Shown here: piece after piece, positions 1 to 8,288 of the stretch
Layout of the letters: every line of letters starts with the position of its first letter
How positions within the stretch are numbered: the stretch's first letter is position 1
NCBI GenBank assembly: GCA_965197455.1
Contig: OZ240208.1
Coordinates: 558,001 to 622,000 of the forward strand
DNA length: 64,000 bases
Reading direction: 5' to 3'
DNA from: JAGWBD01 sp965197455
GTDB taxonomy: Bacteria > Chloroflexota > Anaerolineae > Aggregatilineales > Phototrophicaceae
Notes under the pieces: generated by a model
The model's database searches: none
Told to the model about the DNA's origin: nothing
The model's input: the letters and a program-made list of their open reading frames with translations, nothing else
Translations under genes and position numbers: made by a program

Positions 1-1022
1 GCCTCGCACTGTGCGTCGCGCCAGGCGCTGTCGTTCAGCGCGCACAGCATGGCAGCGGCCAACGCATCCGGGTCGTCGGGGTCGACCTGAAGCCCCACCT
101 CGCCGACAACCTCGGGCAGCGAGGATACGTTGCTGACGATGGGCAAGGTGCCGCAGGCCATGGCCTCCAGCGCCGGAAAGCCAAAGCCTTCGTAGAATGA
201 GGGCAGCACCAAGGCCGTCGCCAGGCTGAAGAGCGCCGGCATCAGCCGCTGCGGGACATTTTCGCGCCAGATGATGTGCTCATCGAGCCGCATGTCATGG
301 ATGCGCTGCATGGTCTCGTCGAAAAGCCAGCCACGGCGTCCCGCCAGAACGATGGGCGGCGCGTCCGGCAACTGCGCTCGCAGGCGACGCCAGGCTTCCA
401 GCAGGCCGGCGATGTTCTTGCGCGGCTCGAAGGTGCCGACGAAGAGCAGAAAAGTCTCGGGTAAATCCAGCTGCTGACGCTGCTCACTCAATGTCGCGGG
501 ATGTGGTGACCTGAACTCCGCGGCGACGCCTGGATGTTGGGTCGTGATGCGTTCGGATGGTACATCCAGCAGCTCGACCAGGTCCTGTTGCGAAGCGTGG
601 GAAATGGTCAGGATGTGATCGGCCTGACGCACGGCGCGTCGAATCTGGCCATTGTAGTAACGGCGGCTGGCGCGCGTAAGAAACTGTGGGTAGTGCAGAA
701 AAGTGAGGTCATAGACGGTGATGACGTGTCGCCGCGCGCCGCGCAGGGGCGGAATGAAATCCGGGCTGTGCAGCAGGTCGAGGCGGCGCGGCAACAATTC
801 GGCGCTGAGCGCCAGCGCCTCCAGCCGGTGGTGACAGGGTGTGTAGAGCGTGGCCCGGGCGAAGCGTCCGGCGCTGGATGTACGCATTTTGCGACTTTCG
901 AGGATGGTGATGTGCTTCGCGGGATTCAGCGACTGCAGGGCGTTTATGACTTCACGAATCCAGGTTGCGATTCCACCCTGGCGGTAGGCGAGCAAACGCG
1001 CATCAAGGCCGATACGTTGCAT
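1..1022 (-). CDS. GT4-family glycosyltransferase, C-terminus cut off by window edge
   Basis: This is probably a retaining glycosyltransferase that moves a sugar from a nucleotide donor to a surface glycan or lipid. The frame starts MQRIGLDARLLAYRQGGIA, a usual GT4 N-terminus with the glycine-rich acceptor loop. It continues through HSPDFIPPL, the domain linker segment FVGTFEPRKNI and the donor-site motif PSFYEGFGFPALEAMACG (E-x7-E type), which places it in GT-B family 4. About 340 residues are visible and only the last part is missing. The start is the ATG at 1020-1022; the upstream ATG near 1058 is in another frame. No Shine-Dalgarno sequence is visible, but a TATACT box lies 7 nt upstream, so the mRNA may be leaderless. 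The acceptor is unknown. Confidence 0.85.
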   Translation of the reverse strand, partial: MQRIGLDARLLAYRQGGIATWIREVINALQSLNPAKHITILESRKMRTSSAGRFARATLYTPCHHRLEALALSAELLPRRLDLLHSPDFIPPLRGARRHVITVYDLTFLHYPQFLTRASRRYYNGQIRRAVRQADHILTISHASQQDLVELLDVPSERITTQHPGVAAEFRSPHPATLSEQRQQLDLPETFLLFVGTFEPRKNIAGLLEAWRRLRAQLPDAPPIVLAGRRGWLFDETMQRIHDMRLDEHIIWRENVPQRLMPALFSLATALVLPSFYEGFGFPALEAMACGTLPIVSNVSSLPEVVGEVGLQVDPDDPDALAAAMLCALNDSAWRDAQCE

Positions 1023-1029
1023 ACGTGTC

Positions 1030-1058
1030 AGTATAGCCACGCGGGGCAGGGCTTTCCA
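1030..1058 (-). promoter_or_regulatory. Promoter for the GT4 gene, probably leaderless
   Basis: Read on the minus strand, TATACT (1030-1035) is a good -10 box, with TGGAAA (1053-1058, 4 of 6 matches to TTGACA) 17 nt upstream. The ATG begins 8 nt after the -10 box, so transcription would start at or just before the start codon. Confidence 0.4.
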
Positions 1059-1066
1059 TGTGAGGC

Positions 1067-1846
1067 TTACAGCCAGCGCTGCAGCAGCTGCGCCACGACG
1101 CCCCTTGCCAGCATCGCCGCCAGCGCGCGGTCGACGCGTTGCCAGCGCTTGCCGGGTTCAGCGAGCAGGGCGAGCGCGAGGTGTTGCTCGCTGACCTGGC
1201 GCAGTTGACCGCTCCAGCCAAACTCGCGCAGATGCAGGCGGGCGTCGATGGCATCGACCAGGGCCGCATCCGCCACGCCGAAGCGGACGCTGTCCAGCGC
1301 ATGCTGCGGCAATTCATAGGGCAGCGTCTGAAACGGGGCGATGCGTCGTCCCCAGCGGCGCGCCTCAGCATCGGCTGTGGAGCCGAGGGCGTAGGCGAGC
1401 GAGCGACCGGCAAGCGCTGATATCGCATTAAGCGGCTGTGCGTCGCGGCTGACCAGCACCAGTCCCGCATCGAACCAGGCGCGCGTCGCAAGCACTTCGG
1501 GCTCACGCCAGGTCGCGCGCGCATCAGCGACCGCGAGGGCGTCGATCTGCCCGATGCGCAAGGCATCGAAGCGGCTGTCACTGCCCAGGGTGACGAAGCG
1601 AACTGGCAGTCCGAGCTCCTCACCCAGCGCTCGCCCCAGATCAAGCGCCAGTCCCGCTGGTGCGCCATCGTGCAAAGTCACGAAGGGAGGCACGGCGGCT
1701 TCGATACCGATGCGTAGCTCGCCAGACGGGAAGAGCGTCTCAATCGCAACGGGCTCTGCCTGACGTGGCCATAGAACGGCCGCAAGCGCCAACAGGGCGA
1801 TGAGCGCCAGCGCGATCAGGCGGGCGCGGCGGGCGGGGCGAGCCAC
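1067..1846 (-). CDS. Family-3 (amino-acid type) extracellular solute-binding protein
   Basis: This 259-residue protein has an N-terminal hydrophobic segment (residues about 10-26, LIALALIALLALAAVLW) without a lipobox, so it is exported or membrane-anchored. The rest reads as a type II periplasmic binding fold of the polar amino-acid family: LRIGIEAAVPPFV, the substrate loop FDALRIGQIDALAVAD and the lobe-switch region around LAGRSLAYALGSTAD. It should bind a small polar ligand, probably an amino acid. No permease or ATPase lies beside it, so it may act with a distant transporter or as a sensor. It overlaps the end of the upstream glycosidase gene by 31 nt, suggesting translational coupling. 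The ligand cannot be read from the sequence. Confidence 0.75.
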   Translation of the reverse strand: MARPARRARLIALALIALLALAAVLWPRQAEPVAIETLFPSGELRIGIEAAVPPFVTLHDGAPAGLALDLGRALGEELGLPVRFVTLGSDSRFDALRIGQIDALAVADARATWREPEVLATRAWFDAGLVLVSRDAQPLNAISALAGRSLAYALGSTADAEARRWGRRIAPFQTLPYELPQHALDSVRFGVADAALVDAIDARLHLREFGWSGQLRQVSEQHLALALLAEPGKRWQRVDRALAAMLARGVVAQLLQRWL

Positions 1847-2994
1847 AGTTCAGCGCCTTGTGCGCGACCGAGAGCCAGGTTCTGGATGGCGTGGTAGAGC
1901 GGCTTCGTCAGGAATTCGGGCGTGACCAGCGTGAAGCCGTCGCGCCAGCTGCTGGCGGGCGCGGGATAGCGCAGGGCCCACAGACAGAGTTTGTCAAGCC
2001 AGGGCCAGCTTTGCCCGGCAAACTCAAGGGCGTCAAGCGTATGGCGAATGCGCCATGCCGGGCTTACGGCCTGCTCATGGCGTGGATCATCATTCCAGCC
2101 AGTCTCGGTGAGGAAAAGCTGCGCACCCGGCTCGACATAACGCAACATGATCTCGCGCTGCAGCTCGACGCGGCGGAAGTTGAGCTGGTCAATAGACGGA
2201 GGTGCGTCCGGTGCGTCCACAAAACCGTAGCTGTGCAGTGCCAGCCCGTCGCTCCACTGCGCGGCGCCGGCTGCATACATGGCCTCCAGCCAGGCCAGGT
2301 CATTCATGCCATGAGGACTGCCGGCTGGCTCCAGGGTAGGCGCCGGACCCGCCGCCAGCAGAATGGTAGCAGGATTGGCACTGCGCAGCGCCTCATGCAC
2401 CACTTGCAGCAAGGCCGCATAGTCTGCCGGCGTCACCGATGCGAAGCCCCATTCGAAAGCGAGGTTTGGCTCATTCCAGATGACCAGGTGTTGCAGGTCG
2501 TCTTTGTAACGGCGCGCAAACTGAGCGACATAATTCGCGAAATCGCCCCAGGCCGCGCGCGGCAGGGAGTTGAGCGTGCCGGGGCGCGAGTCAGCATCAT
2601 CCGGGCGCGCCCAGGCGGGCACCAGCCCCATGCGGGCGATGACGCGCAGTCCCTGGTTGCGGGCGTGGCGCATGATGCGATCCGCCAGACCCCAGTTGAT
2701 GTTCCCCGGCGCCGGTTCCATGTAGGCCCAGGGGAAGAACTCGACGATGGTGTTCGCGCCCAGTTCGCGCACCAGCTGCAAACTGCGCTGAATCTTCCAC
2801 TCCCACACTTCGTCGATGAGGCGGGTGTGCACGCAAAGCTGCGGCAGGGCGCTGACCACGGTTTGCTGTGCCTGGGGGGTGGCGCGCGGTTCGGCAGGAA
2901 GGAGCGCGTTGAACAGCAGGGCGATCAGAGTCAGGCGCAGCAGCAGCGGCCAGCGACGGGCCAGAGCCGCCAGATTCTGTCGCGTCGATTTCAT
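1816..2994 (-). CDS. Secreted clan-A glycoside hydrolase (GH5/GH39-like TIM barrel)
   Basis: A signal or anchor segment (residues about 15-31, LLLRLTLIALLFNALLP) is followed by a TIM-barrel glycosidase of about 350 residues. The region WKIQRSLQLVRELGANTIVE is the usual opening of the barrel. IWNEPN carries the acid/base Glu and LTETGW the nucleophile Glu, the clan GH-A arrangement, so a retaining glycosidase is expected. The exact family (GH5, GH39 or an unclassified relative) and the substrate are not clear. The gene follows the xanthine-dehydrogenase-like gene by about 54 nt on the same strand, with a GC-rich hairpin between them, so it may be read from the same transcript or from its own promoter. 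Confidence 0.7.
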   Translation of the reverse strand: MKSTRQNLAALARRWPLLLRLTLIALLFNALLPAEPRATPQAQQTVVSALPQLCVHTRLIDEVWEWKIQRSLQLVRELGANTIVEFFPWAYMEPAPGNINWGLADRIMRHARNQGLRVIARMGLVPAWARPDDADSRPGTLNSLPRAAWGDFANYVAQFARRYKDDLQHLVIWNEPNLAFEWGFASVTPADYAALLQVVHEALRSANPATILLAAGPAPTLEPAGSPHGMNDLAWLEAMYAAGAAQWSDGLALHSYGFVDAPDAPPSIDQLNFRRVELQREIMLRYVEPGAQLFLTETGWNDDPRHEQAVSPAWRIRHTLDALEFAGQSWPWLDKLCLWALRYPAPASSWRDGFTLVTPEFLTKPLYHAIQNLALGRAQGAELWLAPPAAPA

Positions 2995-3022
2995 CCGCTG
3001 TCAGCAGACTGTCGATGCTGCA

Positions 3023-3044
3023 GCTCCCCGACCCGCGGGGGAGC
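3023..3044 (-). other. Intercistronic GC hairpin downstream of the MoCo gene
   Basis: GCTCCCC (3023-3029) and GGGGAGC (3038-3044) form a perfect 7-bp stem with an 8-nt loop, 4 nt past the stop codon of the xanthine-dehydrogenase-like gene. There is no U-run on either strand, so it is more likely an RNA-stabilising or polarity element than an intrinsic terminator. Confidence 0.45.
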
Positions 3045-3048
3045 GGGC

Positions 3049-5898
3049 TCAGGCGTGCTGCTTTTGCTCGCGCACATCTTGCCAGGCGGTGTGCACTTCG
3101 GTCTCGCCGCGACGCAAGGCCAGCAACAGGGCATCCTGGTCGACCGGGACGCTGAAGACGCGTACACCGACTGCGTTGTAGATGGCATTGGTGATGGCCG
3201 GCATGGTGTTGATTGAGGGAATCTCGCCGACGCCCTTGGCTCCATAAGGCCCTTCCGAAGCGCGGTCCTCGACGAGGTGGCTGATGATCTCCGGCGTATG
3301 TTTAATGCTGGGCATCTTGTAGCGCGCCAGCAAGGTGGACCAGGGGACGCCATCCTCAACGATGTAGCTTTCCGTCAGGGTATTGCCGAGGGCCATCACG
3401 ATGCCGCCCTCAATCTGTCCCTGTAGCAGGAGCGGATTAATCGCGCGGCCAACATCGGTGGCCGAGATGATTTTCTCGCAGTGGACATTGCCGGTGTTCA
3501 GGTTGACGCTGACCAGGGCGATCTGGGTGGCGTAGGAAAAGGCAAAGTGCATGTCGCCGCCGGTGCCCAGCGGCTGGGTCTGCGGCCCCCAGTATTCGTG
3601 CAGGATGCGGGTCGCGAAGCCCTGGTTGCGGGCCATGCTTACCGCCTCGCCAAACTTGACGCTGGTGCCATTGACGCGCACCAGGCCTTCCTCGAAGCGC
3701 AGCGATTCCGGCGGATAGTCAAACTCCTCGGAGACGACGCTGCTGAGGGCGTCCCGCAGGCCGATGGCGGCATGGCGCACCGCGTTGCCGCTCATAAAGG
3801 TCTGGCGGCTGGCAGTGGTCGGCCCGCCGTCCGGCGTCAGGTCCGTATCTGAAAGCAGAACGCGCACCTGCTTGTAGGGCAGACCCAACTCCTCGGCAGC
3901 GCACTGCGCCAGCACGGCGACCAGCCCCTGGCCCATATCTGCGGAGGAGGTGCGCACCTCGATGGTGCCGTCATCATAGGCCTCCACCTCGGCTGCTGAC
4001 TTGTCCGGCGCGCCCCCGCCAAGGCCCGTGTTCTTGTAGGCGCAGGCCACGCCCCAGCCCCAGGCGATGTCACCATCGCGCCAACCCCAGCGGAAGTTAC
4101 CGTTGGCCGCGCCGCGCAAGTCATCGTCACACTGGCGAATCGTCTCCAGCAGGCCGACGCTCTCGCGCAGCCGCTGACCGGTGGCGGTGACCACGCCGAC
4201 CTTCTGCGCGTTGATGCGGCGCAGCTCAAGGGCGTCAAGGCCGAGTTTTTCGGCGATCAGATCCATGTTCTGTTCGACGGCGAAGGCGCTTTGCGTGACA
4301 CCAAAACCGCGGAAAGCGCCCGAAGGCGGGTTGTTGGTGTACATGGCATAGCAGTCGACGCGCGCGTTGGGGACATCGTAGGGCCCGGTGGCGTGCGTGG
4401 TGGCACGGGTCATCACCTTGTCGCTCAGGCTGGCATAGGCGCCAGCATCGCCGTAGAGCTCCGCTTCAACTGCGGTGATGCGGCCGTCGCGACGCGCTCC
4501 TGTGCGCAGGTGAATGATCGTGGCATGCCGCTTGGGGTGGAAGAGCAGCGACTCCTGGCGTGAATAGAGCATCTTGACCGGACGCTGCGCTGCGTCGGCC
4601 AGCAGCGCGACATGAATCTGCCCGGCGATGTCTTCCTTGCCACCGAAGCCGCCACCGATGAGCGTGCCGCGCACGCGCACAGCCTCGTCGGGCAGGTCCA
4701 TTGCGCGCGCAATCTGGTTGCGGTCCTGATAGGGGATCTGGGAACCGACGTAAATCGTAAGCTTGCGATGCTCCTCATCAAAGCCGGCCGGGATGCCGAT
4801 GGCGCATTCCGGCTCCAGAAAGGCATGTTCAATAATCGGCGTGCGATAGGTGCGCTCCACGATGACGTCGGCTTCGTCGAAACCGCGCTGCAGGTCGCCA
4901 TGACGCACCTTGATGTGCTTGAGCAGATTGCCGTCTTCGCGACCGGAGTGCACATGGGGCGCCTCGGGCGAACGCGCGTAGACCGGATCCGCGACGACCG
5001 GCAGTGGCTCGTAGTCCACCTCGATCAACTGCATGGCCTGCTCTGCAAGGTCGGCGCTTGCCGCAGCGACGAGGGCGACCGCATCGCCCATGTAGCGAAC
5101 GGTCTCGTTTTCACCAATCAGCACCGGCCAATCCAGCGAGACGAGGCCATGGATATTTTCTCCAGGGATGTCCGCCCGGGTGAGCACCGCGTGCACGCCA
5201 GGCAGGGCGCGGGCCCGGCTGGTGTCGATGCGCAGCACCAAAGCGTGCGGATACGCCGAACGCAGCGTCCTTGCATAGATCATGTCCGGGAAGATGTAAT
5301 CATCTGTGTACTGCGCGCGTCCTGTGACGCGGTCGACAATATCGGGAACCAGCTCGCTATGGCCGACACTGTTCAGCGGCTCGTCGATGGCAGGCTCGTT
5401 TGGCGGCAAGGGTTGCTCGCCGCGCAGGAGATTGCCGGCGGAATGAATAGCGCGCATTACGCTGCTGTAGCCGGTGCAGCGGCAATAGGTGTCCTTGAGC
5501 GCGACCTTTATGGCGTGGTCGTCAGGCTCGGGATTCTCCTCCAGCAGGGCGGCGGAGGTCATCATCAGGCCGGGCGTGCAGAAGCCACACTGTACGGCGC
5601 AATGATTGATGAACTCCTGCTGCAGCGGGTGCAACTGCTCTTCACCACAGGCGTTACAGCTGGCCAGCCCCTCAACCGTGCGCACCGTCTTGCCCTGTGC
5701 CTTGAAGGCCGGATAAATACAGGAATCGACCGGCACACCATCCACGTGCACGGTGCAAATGCCGCATTCAGCCTCGTCACATCCGATCTTGGTGCCGGTC
5801 AGACCGAGGTCATTGCGCAGCATCCCGGCCAGGGTGCGCGATTCCGGCACATCCAGGTCGTGTGCAACGCCATTAACTGTCAGCTTAAGGGAAGTCAT
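3049..5898 (-). CDS. Xanthine-dehydrogenase-like hydroxylase, fused 2Fe-2S and MoCo subunit
   Basis: This 949-residue protein joins two subunits that are often separate. Residues 1-160 are the 2Fe-2S domains: GCDEAECGICTVHVDG for the plant-type cluster, then QCGFCTPG and CRCTGY for the second cluster. From about residue 180 it is a molybdopterin large subunit with IGGGFGGKEDIAGQ, the arginine-bearing loop GAFRGFGVTQSAF and the C-terminal catalytic Glu in GAKGVGEIPS. The GAFRGFG loop resembles xanthine dehydrogenases and not the CO dehydrogenase types. The likely role is hydroxylation of a purine or other N-heterocycle, with electrons passed to the FAD subunit encoded just upstream. GGAG lies 8 nt before the ATG. 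A divergent BMP-type nucleoside transporter supports a purine substrate, which remains an inference. Confidence 0.88.
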   Translation of the reverse strand: MTSLKLTVNGVAHDLDVPESRTLAGMLRNDLGLTGTKIGCDEAECGICTVHVDGVPVDSCIYPAFKAQGKTVRTVEGLASCNACGEEQLHPLQQEFINHCAVQCGFCTPGLMMTSAALLEENPEPDDHAIKVALKDTYCRCTGYSSVMRAIHSAGNLLRGEQPLPPNEPAIDEPLNSVGHSELVPDIVDRVTGRAQYTDDYIFPDMIYARTLRSAYPHALVLRIDTSRARALPGVHAVLTRADIPGENIHGLVSLDWPVLIGENETVRYMGDAVALVAAASADLAEQAMQLIEVDYEPLPVVADPVYARSPEAPHVHSGREDGNLLKHIKVRHGDLQRGFDEADVIVERTYRTPIIEHAFLEPECAIGIPAGFDEEHRKLTIYVGSQIPYQDRNQIARAMDLPDEAVRVRGTLIGGGFGGKEDIAGQIHVALLADAAQRPVKMLYSRQESLLFHPKRHATIIHLRTGARRDGRITAVEAELYGDAGAYASLSDKVMTRATTHATGPYDVPNARVDCYAMYTNNPPSGAFRGFGVTQSAFAVEQNMDLIAEKLGLDALELRRINAQKVGVVTATGQRLRESVGLLETIRQCDDDLRGAANGNFRWGWRDGDIAWGWGVACAYKNTGLGGGAPDKSAAEVEAYDDGTIEVRTSSADMGQGLVAVLAQCAAEELGLPYKQVRVLLSDTDLTPDGGPTTASRQTFMSGNAVRHAAIGLRDALSSVVSEEFDYPPESLRFEEGLVRVNGTSVKFGEAVSMARNQGFATRILHEYWGPQTQPLGTGGDMHFAFSYATQIALVSVNLNTGNVHCEKIISATDVGRAINPLLLQGQIEGGIVMALGNTLTESYIVEDGVPWSTLLARYKMPSIKHTPEIISHLVEDRASEGPYGAKGVGEIPSINTMPAITNAIYNAVGVRVFSVPVDQDALLLALRRGETEVHTAWQDVREQKQHA

Positions 5899-5919
5899 GG
5901 TTTGCTCTCCATGTCAAAG

Positions 5920-6843
5920 CTAGCCAAGCCCAACGCCTTCGGCCTGCGCAACCCCGCTGCGCGCCCGTTCGACGGCCAAAGGCAGGACCTGATTGAGGAG
6001 GGTTTCGATCATATGTGAACGATATTCCGCGCTGGCGCGGTATTTGCTGGCGCGCGGATGCAACATTTCGCGAGCGCTTGCGGCCACACGACGCATGACT
6101 TCGTCTGAGACGGGCTGACCACGCAGTTCGTCTTCGACGAGACTGGCGCGCACCGGCACACGGTCGACCGGGCCGATACAGATGCGGAGATCCGCGAAGC
6201 TGTCCCGTTCCTCGTCCAGCTGCACCCATGCAGAGCAGCCCAGCACGGGCAGGGCAACGCCCTGCGGCCGCATGATTCGCTTGAAGGCGCTGGCCGAACC
6301 GGCGGAGCCGATTCTGAAACGGAATCCGGCCAGCACATCACGTGTGGAATCGAGCGCCGAAACGCCTGGGCCATGAAAGATCTGCGTGACGGGTAACCAC
6401 TCGCGGCGGCCATCATGCCACGCCACATCCGCCTCGGCAGCCAGAGCCACCAATGAGGTCGTGCCATCGCCGGCGGGCAGGGCATGGGCGACATTCCCGC
6501 CCAGGGTTGCGACATTCCGCACCTGCAAGCCGCCAACCACGCCACAACTTTCAACGAGGCAGGTCGCTTCCCGTTCAAGCAGATGCGAGGTAACGATGGC
6601 CGTATGCGTGACGGCCGCGCCAATATGAAGCCAGTTATCTGACGCAGCAATGCGCGTCATTTCAGGCACCGAGGTGACGTCTACCAGGGCTGCGAGCGAA
6701 TGGGCTCCCTTTTCGACGTGCTGCAAATCAATCAGCAGGTCGGTTCCGCCTGCGATGATTCTGGCCTCGCCATTGTATTGTTTCAGGCAAGTGAGCGCAC
6801 CAGCTACGGTGCAAGGCGCATGATAACGTTCCCAAAGTGGCAC
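5920..6843 (-). CDS. FAD-binding subunit of the xanthine-dehydrogenase-like enzyme
   Basis: This 307-residue protein has the two FAD pyrophosphate motifs of the CoxM/XdhB family: IIAGGTDLL near residue 30 and VATLGGNVAHALPAGD near residue 112. A C-terminal CO_deh_flav_C-type domain runs from about residue 190. It accepts electrons from the FeS domain of the fused large subunit, whose gene begins 21 nt downstream. The start is GTG at 6841-6843, preceded by a purine-rich AGGGGGGGA stretch with 8-nt spacing; no better ATG is in frame. It is the first gene of the minus-strand operon that faces the nucleoside transporter. Confidence 0.88.
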   Translation of the reverse strand: MPLWERYHAPCTVAGALTCLKQYNGEARIIAGGTDLLIDLQHVEKGAHSLAALVDVTSVPEMTRIAASDNWLHIGAAVTHTAIVTSHLLEREATCLVESCGVVGGLQVRNVATLGGNVAHALPAGDGTTSLVALAAEADVAWHDGRREWLPVTQIFHGPGVSALDSTRDVLAGFRFRIGSAGSASAFKRIMRPQGVALPVLGCSAWVQLDEERDSFADLRICIGPVDRVPVRASLVEDELRGQPVSDEVMRRVAASAREMLHPRASKYRASAEYRSHMIETLLNQVLPLAVERARSGVAQAEGVGLG

Positions 6844-6946
6844 GAAGCGCGTCCCCCCCTCATGGGCAGGATTACGTTCCAGGCAGCACTTTTCGCGGGA
6901 GTTATGGGCCCGCGCCGGTCATCTTGATGGATCACCGACTGCACAC

Positions 6947-6956
6947 GGTTGCAACC
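6947..6956. promoter_or_regulatory. Candidate operator palindrome GGTTGCAACC
   Basis: GGTTGCAACC is a perfect 10-bp palindrome, flanked by ACAC on the left and A-GTGT on the right, which extends the symmetry with one extra base. It abuts the -10 box of the minus-strand promoter, where its start site would fall. It also contains TTGCAA, a possible -35 for the plus-strand TACAAT box. A repressor here could control both operons. The regulator is not in the window. Confidence 0.45.
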
Positions 6957-6985
6957 AGTGTAGCAACGCTCAGTACAATGTGCAA
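6957..6985 (-). promoter_or_regulatory. Promoter of the xdh-like operon
   Basis: On the minus strand, TTGCAC (6980-6985) and TACACT (6957-6962) are separated by exactly 17 nt. Transcription would start near 6950, inside the palindrome, giving a 5' leader of roughly 107 nt. Confidence 0.45.
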
Positions 6986-7084
6986 ATCCCTCTGTCGGTT
7001 TCACTGTTCACAAGGTCGGGATGATGGACGGGCTGCGACAGAATGCAGAACCCTGTTCGAGTTTTCGGCAACATGGGCAGTGTG

Positions 7085-7093
7085 TGTTAGTAT
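7085..7093 (+). promoter_or_regulatory. Extended -10 promoter of the BMP transporter operon
   Basis: TGTTAGTAT at 7085-7093 fits a TGn-TATAAT extended -10 box, with no clear -35. It would give a leader of about 45 nt before the ATG at 7144. TACAAT at 6974-6979 is an alternative, more distal -10. Confidence 0.35.
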
Positions 7094-7143
7094 CCCGTTC
7101 CCAGGAGCATCCTTGAACCCGGAGCGTAGGATAGTGCGGCTGC

Positions 7144-8286
7144 ATGAAACGACGCAGATTCCTGACTGACACAGATCCAGCCGTCGTGCTGGCGCCAGTA
7201 GTGGCCGTCGTGCTGGCGCTGATCCTGGGCGGTTTAATGCTGTTGGCGCTTGGACAAAACCCGATTGAAGCCTACGGCTCAATGTGGGAGGGCGCGTTCG
7301 GGAACCCCGCTCGCCTCTTTAACACCATCACACGTTCCATTCCCTTGTTGCTGGTCGCAATCGGCATCTGCATCGCCTTTCGCGGGGGTGTCATTAATAT
7401 CGGTGCTGAAGGCCAGCTGTTCTTTGGCGCAATCTCGGTAACCGCCTTTGCGGTGGGCGTGGGCGACAGATTGCCAGCGCTGATCTTCGTGCCGCTGGCG
7501 CTGCTGGTTGGTGCTTGCGCGGGCGCTTTCTGGGGTGCGGTGCCCGGGTATCTGAAAGCACGATTTGCAGTCAACGAAATCCTCAGCACGGTCATGATGA
7601 ACCAGATCGCCATCCAGTTGCTGCTGTTCCTCCTCAGCGGTCCGCTCATCGACCCGAAAGAGATTGAGCTGGGAACGCGCATCCCGCAATCGGCCAAACT
7701 GCCGTCTGCCGTCTGGCTGGGGCGGCTGATGCCTCCCACGCGCCTGCATACGGGTCTGTTCATTGCCCTCATCATGGCGGTAGTGATCTGGCTGCTGCTG
7801 TGGCGCACGCCGCTGGGATATCGCATACGCGCTGTCGGCCAGAACCGTGATGCCTCGCGTTATGCAGGCATCTCGGTGCCGCTCTATCTCACACTGTCAC
7901 TGACCCTGAGTGGCGCGCTGGCGGGGCTGGCGGGAGCTGTGGAACTGATCGGCGTACCGCATCGCATGGTCGAGGGGTTCGCTGTCGGTTACGGGTTTGC
8001 CGGGATCGTGGTCGCGCTCTTTGGGCGTCTGCATCCCCTGGGCGCGATTCCCTCAGCCTTCTTTTTTGGCGCGATGCTGACGGGCGCCGAGCGCATGCAG
8101 CGCACGATTCAGGTGCCTTCTGCAACGATCATTGCCCTGCAGGGAATCGTTGTTCTGTTTGTCGTCAGCAGTGACCTGTGGGTGCGCCGACGAGCCGCGA
8201 AACGGGTAGCCCACCTGATCAGTGCGACCACCGGCCCTGAAACCGGGCCCGATGTCGCCGGCATCCAGCCGACGGGAGCAGGGTGA
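7144..8286 (+). CDS. BMP/nucleoside-type ABC transporter permease 1
   Basis: This 380-residue polytopic inner-membrane protein has about nine or ten hydrophobic segments and the family landmarks FRGGVINIGAEGQLFFGA and RAVGQNRDASRYAGI. These match the BPD_transp_2 permeases of simple-sugar and nucleoside importers of the YufP/NupP kind. It would form the channel with the next permease. The ATG at 7144 precedes the first hydrophobic segment (residues about 17-39). A weak AGGA lies 12 nt upstream. The C-terminal tail of about 30 residues is polar. It is the first gene of a four-gene transporter operon. Confidence 0.88.
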   Translation: MKRRRFLTDTDPAVVLAPVVAVVLALILGGLMLLALGQNPIEAYGSMWEGAFGNPARLFNTITRSIPLLLVAIGICIAFRGGVINIGAEGQLFFGAISVTAFAVGVGDRLPALIFVPLALLVGACAGAFWGAVPGYLKARFAVNEILSTVMMNQIAIQLLLFLLSGPLIDPKEIELGTRIPQSAKLPSAVWLGRLMPPTRLHTGLFIALIMAVVIWLLLWRTPLGYRIRAVGQNRDASRYAGISVPLYLTLSLTLSGALAGLAGAVELIGVPHRMVEGFAVGYGFAGIVVALFGRLHPLGAIPSAFFFGAMLTGAERMQRTIQVPSATIIALQGIVVLFVVSSDLWVRRRAAKRVAHLISATTGPETGPDVAGIQPTGAG

Positions 8287-8288
8287 CG

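Larger units (their letters stand above)
6844..7143. promoter_or_regulatory. 300-bp divergent control region between the xdh-like and BMP transporter operons
   Basis: There is no credible gene here. The stretch holds a minus-strand promoter (6957-6985), one or two plus-strand promoters (TACAAT at 6974-6979 and an extended -10 at 7085-7093) and a perfect palindrome at 6947-6956. The layout suggests coordinated control of uptake and oxidation genes. Confidence 0.6.

Noticed and set aside
534..1208. Plus-strand frame of 224 residues over the glycosyltransferase gene
   Set aside because: It is antisense to a clear GT4 protein, has no domain motif and no ribosome-binding site.
3023..3044. Intrinsic terminator after the xdh-like gene
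   Set aside because: The stem is good but no U-run follows on either strand, so I list it only as a hairpin.
1858..3216. Plus-strand frame of 452 residues
   Set aside because: It runs opposite a signal-bearing glycosidase with intact WNEPN and LTETGW motifs; its composition is typical of a shadow frame in GC-rich DNA.
4612..6018. Plus-strand frame of 468 residues over the xdh-like gene
   Set aside because: It is antisense to well-conserved FeS and MoCo motifs and has no recognisable features.
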